Assembly: GCF_014145675.1 (NCBI RefSeq)
Contig: NZ_JACGZW010000001.1
Coordinates: forward strand, 310,001 to 374,000
From: Amycolatopsis dendrobii
GTDB taxonomy: Bacteria > Actinomycetota > Actinomycetes > Mycobacteriales > Pseudonocardiaceae
Direction: 5' to 3'
DNA length: 64,000 nt
Made by a program: the position numbers and the translations under genes. Shown piece after piece: positions 61,263 to 64,000 of the stretch. Under the pieces are notes generated by a model. That model was not told the DNA's origin. It made no database searches and saw only the letters and a program-made list of their open reading frames with translations. Position 1 is the stretch's first letter, and the number at the start of each line of letters is the position of its first letter.

Positions 61263-62500
61263 AGGGTTTCGTCCTTCTGGTTGGCGGCGTTGGCGTGCCG
61301 GTCGGGTTCTTCGGTTTCTTCGCAGGGGTCTTCGTGCCAGTCCCCGAACGGGTCGGGGTACCCGCGCCAGGCCGCTTCGCCCTCGGCCAATTCGGCGTCG
61401 GTGAGCAGAGCTGCCCGCAACGCGCTCTCGATTTCCGCCGGGGCGGCCTGATCGGTGACAATCACCAGTTCCTGCGCGCGGTCGCCGTGCACTGGGTCCC
61501 AGCGCAGCGAGGCGAGCGTGCGGCGTTCGGGGGAGACGTCGGCCCAGTCCGGTCCGTCCGGCGAGGCGAGCCACGGCCCGGCGTGCCCGATGCCGAGTCC
61601 GCCGCCCGCCGATTCGATCCAGAACGCGACGTCCGGCTGGCTCGCGACCCAGGCGCGGCCGCGGGTGCGGACCACGCCGTCGAGCAGCAGGTCGATCGCC
61701 TCGTGCAGGCGCTCCGGATGGAACGGGCGCTGTGCGGTGAACCGCAGCAGTTCGATGCCGCAGTCCGGATGCAGCGGCGGCGCGCCGCGCAGCAACGCGC
61801 CGTGCAGGTCGGTGACCTCGCCGCGGCGGGCGTCGGCGGGGATCGCGGCGAACAGCCCGGCGGCGTCGGTGCGCGCCAGCTCGACTCGCGGGACGGACGG
61901 CGCGACCCGGTCCAGCACCGCGGAGGACTTCGCGGCGCACCAGGCGTCCGGCGCGGCTCCGGCGAGCACGAGCACGTCCGCCGATTCCACTTGGGACAGT
62001 GCGACCTGGGCGACCGTCCGCTCGTCCTCCGGGCTGCCGTGGAGACCGCGCTCGGCGAGCAGGTCGTCTCCGGTGACGTCGGCGAGCCAGGTCGCGCAGT
62101 CCAGCACGGTGAACACCGCTTCGAGCTCGACGTCGTCGCTCACCGGGCGGTCGCCGACCAGGACGTTGCGGATCGCCCAGCTCACCGGTTCCGGCTCCAT
62201 CGCCTCGTCCAGCCGCACGACGATGCGGTCGACCTGCGGCATCCGGGCCAGCCGGCGCAGCAGCGGCAGCAGGTCCTCGCGCAGCGTGCAGTTGACGCAG
62301 CCGTGCGCCAGTTCGAGCGGCGTCAGCTCGTCGCGGCCGCGCAGCAGGATCCGGCGGCGGACGACGCCGGAGCCGATGTCGCGGAGGTCGTGGTGGACGA
62401 CGGCGGTGCCGGGGCTCGCGCGGAGCAGGAGCGCGGCAAGAGCCTCGGTGCGGGCGATCCCGCTGCAGAGCACGAGCGGGACACGCGGACGTGGGGGCAC
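61259..62500 (-). CDS. mrf: MRF-like COG0523 protein (ribosome-hibernation-factor recruiting)
   Basis: 413 aa. It resembles the mycobacterial MRF (MPY recruitment factor) group: [49 protein letters not shown] and [20 protein letters not shown]. The metal motif reads CVNC. The P-loop position ([14 protein letters not shown]) lacks Gly-Lys-Ser/Thr, so GTP binding by the usual loop is doubtful. In mycobacteria MRF brings the hibernation factor to zinc-free ribosomes, and here the gene heads the operon with bL31 and bL32. GTG start behind GGAG, under the Zur-like operator. Confidence 0.8.
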   Translation of the reverse strand: MPPRPRVPLVLCSGIARTEALAALLLRASPGTAVVHHDLRDIGSGVVRRRILLRGRDELTPLELAHGCVNCTLREDLLPLLRRLARMPQVDRIVVRLDEAMEPEPVSWAIRNVLVGDRPVSDDVELEAVFTVLDCATWLADVTGDDLLAERGLHGSPEDERTVAQVALSQVESADVLVLAGAAPDAWCAAKSSAVLDRVAPSVPRVELARTDAAGLFAAIPADARRGEVTDLHGALLRGAPPLHPDCGIELLRFTAQRPFHPERLHEAIDLLLDGVVRTRGRAWVASQPDVAFWIESAGGGLGIGHAGPWLASPDGPDWADVSPERRTLASLRWDPVHGDRAQELVIVTDQAAPAEIESALRAALLTDAELAEGEAAWRGYPDPFGDWHEDPCEETEEPDRHANAANQKDETL

Positions 62501-62541
62501 TGGATCTCCAGACGACGGGGCGGGGTACGGTGCCGAGCGTA

Positions 62542-62566
62542 GTTGAACATGAATGTCACTATCAAC
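62542..62566. promoter_or_regulatory. candidate Zur operator
   Basis: A 25-base interrupted palindrome, GTTGA..TGA..TCA..TCAAC, lies between the divergent mrf and rpmB genes. Spacing and symmetry fit actinobacterial Zur boxes (TTGAxxxTGAxxxTCAxxxTCAA). It would let one zinc-bound repressor shut both directions. Confidence 0.75.
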
Positions 62567-62578
62567 TTGGGAGGGTCC

Positions 62579-62815
62579 GTGTCAGCCGTGTGCCAGGTCA
62601 CCGGCCGCAAGCCGGGCTACGGCAAGCAGGTCTCGCATTCGCATCGCCGCACGTCGCGACGCTGGGAGCCGAACCTGCAGACGCGCCGCTACTACGTGCC
62701 GAGCCTCGGCCGCACCGTGCGGCTCAGGGTGTCGGCGAAGGGCATGAAGACGATCGACAAACGCGGCATCGACGCCGTCGTCGCCGATCTCGTGGCGAAG
62801 GGAGTGAAGCTCTAG
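62579..62815 (+). CDS. rpmB: 50S ribosomal protein bL28, zinc-free paralogue
   Basis: 78 aa beginning [20 protein letters not shown] and continuing to a Lys-rich C-terminus. It has one Cys only, so the CxxC pairs of the zinc form are missing. GTG at 62579 behind GGGAGGG is preferred; an upstream in-frame ATG would start within the operator. First gene of the right-hand C-minus ribosomal operon. Confidence 0.94.
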   Translation: MSAVCQVTGRKPGYGKQVSHSHRRTSRRWEPNLQTRRYYVPSLGRTVRLRVSAKGMKTIDKRGIDAVVADLVAKGVKL

Positions 62816-62983
62816 ATGGCGAGAAGCACCGACATCCGGCCGATCATCAAGCTGCGGTCGACCGCGGGAACCGGCTACACGTACGTGACGAAGAAGAACC
62901 GCCGCAACAATCCGGACCGGATGGTGCTGCGCAAATACGACCCGGTTGCGCGCAAGCACGTCGAATTCAAGGAAGAGCGCTGA
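62816..62983 (+). CDS. rpmG: 50S ribosomal protein bL33, zinc-free paralogue
   Basis: 55 aa: [20 protein letters not shown], then [20 protein letters not shown]. No Cys, whereas the standard bL33 has two CxxC pairs. ATG directly after the rpmB stop and TGATG overlap with rpsN. Confidence 0.94.
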   Translation: MARSTDIRPIIKLRSTAGTGYTYVTKKNRRNNPDRMVLRKYDPVARKHVEFKEER

Positions 62984-63288
62984 TGGCGAAGAAGTCGAAA
63001 ATCGCGAAGAACGAACAGCGGAAGGTGATCGCCGCGCGGTATGTCGAACGGCGGCGCGCGCTCAAGGCGCTGATCGCGTCGCCGTCCGCTTCACCGCAGG
63101 ATAAGGCCGACGCAGCCGTTGCGCTGCAACGCATGCCGCGTGACGCCAGCCGCACGCGCATCCGCAACCGCGACGCCGCCGACGGGCGTCCGCGCGGATA
63201 CCTGCGGAAATTCGGGCTGTCCCGGGTGCGCACGCGGCAGATGGCGCACAACGGGGAACTGCCCGGCGTCTCGAAGTCGAGCTGGTGA
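62983..63288 (+). CDS. rpsN: 30S ribosomal protein uS14, zinc-free paralogue
   Basis: 101 aa, the long zinc-free form: [20 protein letters not shown], then [20 protein letters not shown] and [20 protein letters not shown]. No Cys. Coupled on both sides by start/stop overlaps. Confidence 0.95.
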   Translation: MAKKSKIAKNEQRKVIAARYVERRRALKALIASPSASPQDKADAAVALQRMPRDASRTRIRNRDAADGRPRGYLRKFGLSRVRTRQMAHNGELPGVSKSSW

Positions 63289-63530
63289 GCGCCATGCCGA
63301 AACCGGACCGGACGCCGCGCCGCCGCCCGAACCCCTTCCACGCCGCCGGAATCACCCGGGTGGACTGGAAAGACGTCGACCTGCTGCGGAAATTCATCTC
63401 CGACCGCGGCAAGATCCGGGCCCGCCGGGTCACCGGATTGACGCCGCAGCAGCAGAAACAGGTGGCGACCGCGATCAAGAACGCGCGGGAGATGGCGCTG
63501 CTGCCGTACCCGACGGCGGCGCGGAGCTGA
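63285..63530 (+). CDS. rpsR: 30S ribosomal protein bS18, zinc-free paralogue
   Basis: 81 aa: [60 protein letters not shown]. The Cys of the standard form are absent. GTG start overlaps the rpsN stop. Last gene of the operon; 94 bases separate it from the AAA ATPase gene. Confidence 0.95.
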   Translation: MSAMPKPDRTPRRRPNPFHAAGITRVDWKDVDLLRKFISDRGKIRARRVTGLTPQQQKQVATAIKNAREMALLPYPTAARS

Positions 63531-63624
63531 AAAACCGGATGCGGGCAGCGGGCCGGGCGCGGGACCATAACGGCACGAAACGGGCGTCGCACGAGGATGT
63601 CCCGACACCGGAAAGGTCCGCGTT

Positions 63625-64000
63625 GTGCACGCCCAGCTCACGGTCACGCCTGCCCAGCTGCCCGACATCCTGCTCACGACCGCCGTCGTCCGGCCGGTCT
63701 TCCTCTGGGGCGCGCCCGGAATCGGGAAGTCGTCGCTGGTCCGGGAATTCGCGGCGGCGCTCGGCCTCGAATGCGTCTCGCTGCTCGGCACGCAGCTCGC
63801 GCCCGAGGACCTCATCGGCGTCCCGCAGATTTCCGAGGGCCGCAGCCGGTTCTGCCCGCCCGAGCAGATCGCCCGCGACGAGCCGTACTGCCTGTTCCTC
63901 GACGAGCTCAACGCCGCGTCGCCGGACGTGCAGAAGGCGTTCTATTCGCTGATCCTCGACCGCCGGATCGGCTCCTACGAACTGCCGCCCGGTTCGGTAG
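63625..64000 (+). CDS. MoxR-like AAA+ ATPase, 3' truncated by window edge
   Basis: 125 codons from a GTG start to the edge. Walker A WGAPGIGKSSLVREFA and Walker B YCLFLDELNAASPDVQKAFY are both intact, with GTQLAPEDLIGVP between them, typical of MoxR/RavA-type chaperone ATPases that usually pair with a VWA-domain protein. No partner is visible because the window ends. The distance from rpsR and the lack of overlap suggest a separate transcript. Confidence 0.85.
   Translation, partial: MHAQLTVTPAQLPDILLTTAVVRPVFLWGAPGIGKSSLVREFAAALGLECVSLLGTQLAPEDLIGVPQISEGRSRFCPPEQIARDEPYCLFLDELNAASPDVQKAFYSLILDRRIGSYELPPGSV

Noticed and set aside
62543-62578. ATG at 62549 region as the start of bL28
   Set aside because: It would place 10-12 extra residues encoded by the Zur-like operator before the normal bL28 N-terminus; the GTG at 62579 has GGGAGGG at proper spacing.

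Overview
The window is about 70% G+C DNA with dense, translationally coupled genes, MbtH, F420-type enzymes, IdeR-like iron boxes and a Zur-controlled set of zinc-free ribosomal proteins. Together these point to a large-genome actinomycete, most likely Pseudonocardiaceae such as Amycolatopsis. That placement is inference from content; no 16S is present.

Layout. (1) 1-11925: the right end of a hybrid NRPS/PKS cluster. It holds the tail of a carrier-protein gene, a KS-AT-(degenerate KR-like)-ACP polyketide synthase, a C-A-PCP-C NRPS that ends in a condensation domain, a membrane-anchored M28 peptidase and a nitroreductase. (2) 12007-17227: copper and oxidative-folding genes: a truncated CtaG, an intact CtaG facing it, a CopA-type P1B ATPase, and a DsbA/VKOR pair. 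(3) 17407-22586: a lone three-part protein of unknown function (C-terminal part like DUF6461), then a gene graveyard. The graveyard contains an IS110 transposase fragment abutting a fused phage head/tail remnant, and a secreted trypsin-like protein interrupted by an amber stop. It ends at tRNA-Pro(GGG). (4) 22813-26229: a PaaX-type regulator with an enoyl-CoA hydratase, and an ABC-F ATPase. (5) 26289-32768: a hydroxamate-siderophore locus (formyltransferase, ornithine N-oxygenase, MbtH, heterodimeric ABC transporter) with three candidate iron boxes but no peptide synthetase. (6) 32809-39254: a DMT-type membrane protein, a DinB-like protein, a metallo-beta-lactamase-fold hydrolase, and an ssuCBAD sulfonate operon preceded by a 27-codon cysteine leader peptide.

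(7) 39249-49302: catabolic modules, each beside its regulator: FMN-dependent 2-hydroxyacid oxidase with GntR/FCD, LuxR with amidase, esterase plus amidohydrolase with TetR, and IclR with acylating aldehyde dehydrogenase plus hydroxy-oxovalerate aldolase. (8) 49296-59736: a TetR gene with a strong palindromic operator before an MpaB-type oxygenase, an LLM flavin oxidoreductase, a transporter/PLP-decarboxylase pair, a dienelactone hydrolase, two MDR dehydrogenases and a DHA2 drug exporter. (9) 59750-63530: the zinc-starvation locus. A divergent Zur-like operator separates mrf-rpmE-rpmF-COG0523 from rpmB-rpmG-rpsN-rpsR, all zinc-free paralogues. A MoxR-like AAA ATPase gene runs off the right edge.

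The window is mostly small regulator-plus-enzyme modules. The three metal or sulfur starvation loci (iron, sulfonate, zinc) each carry recognisable cis-regulation. The least explained parts are the NRPS/PKS edge with its peptidase, the protein at 17407-19077, and the decayed region at 19078-22460.
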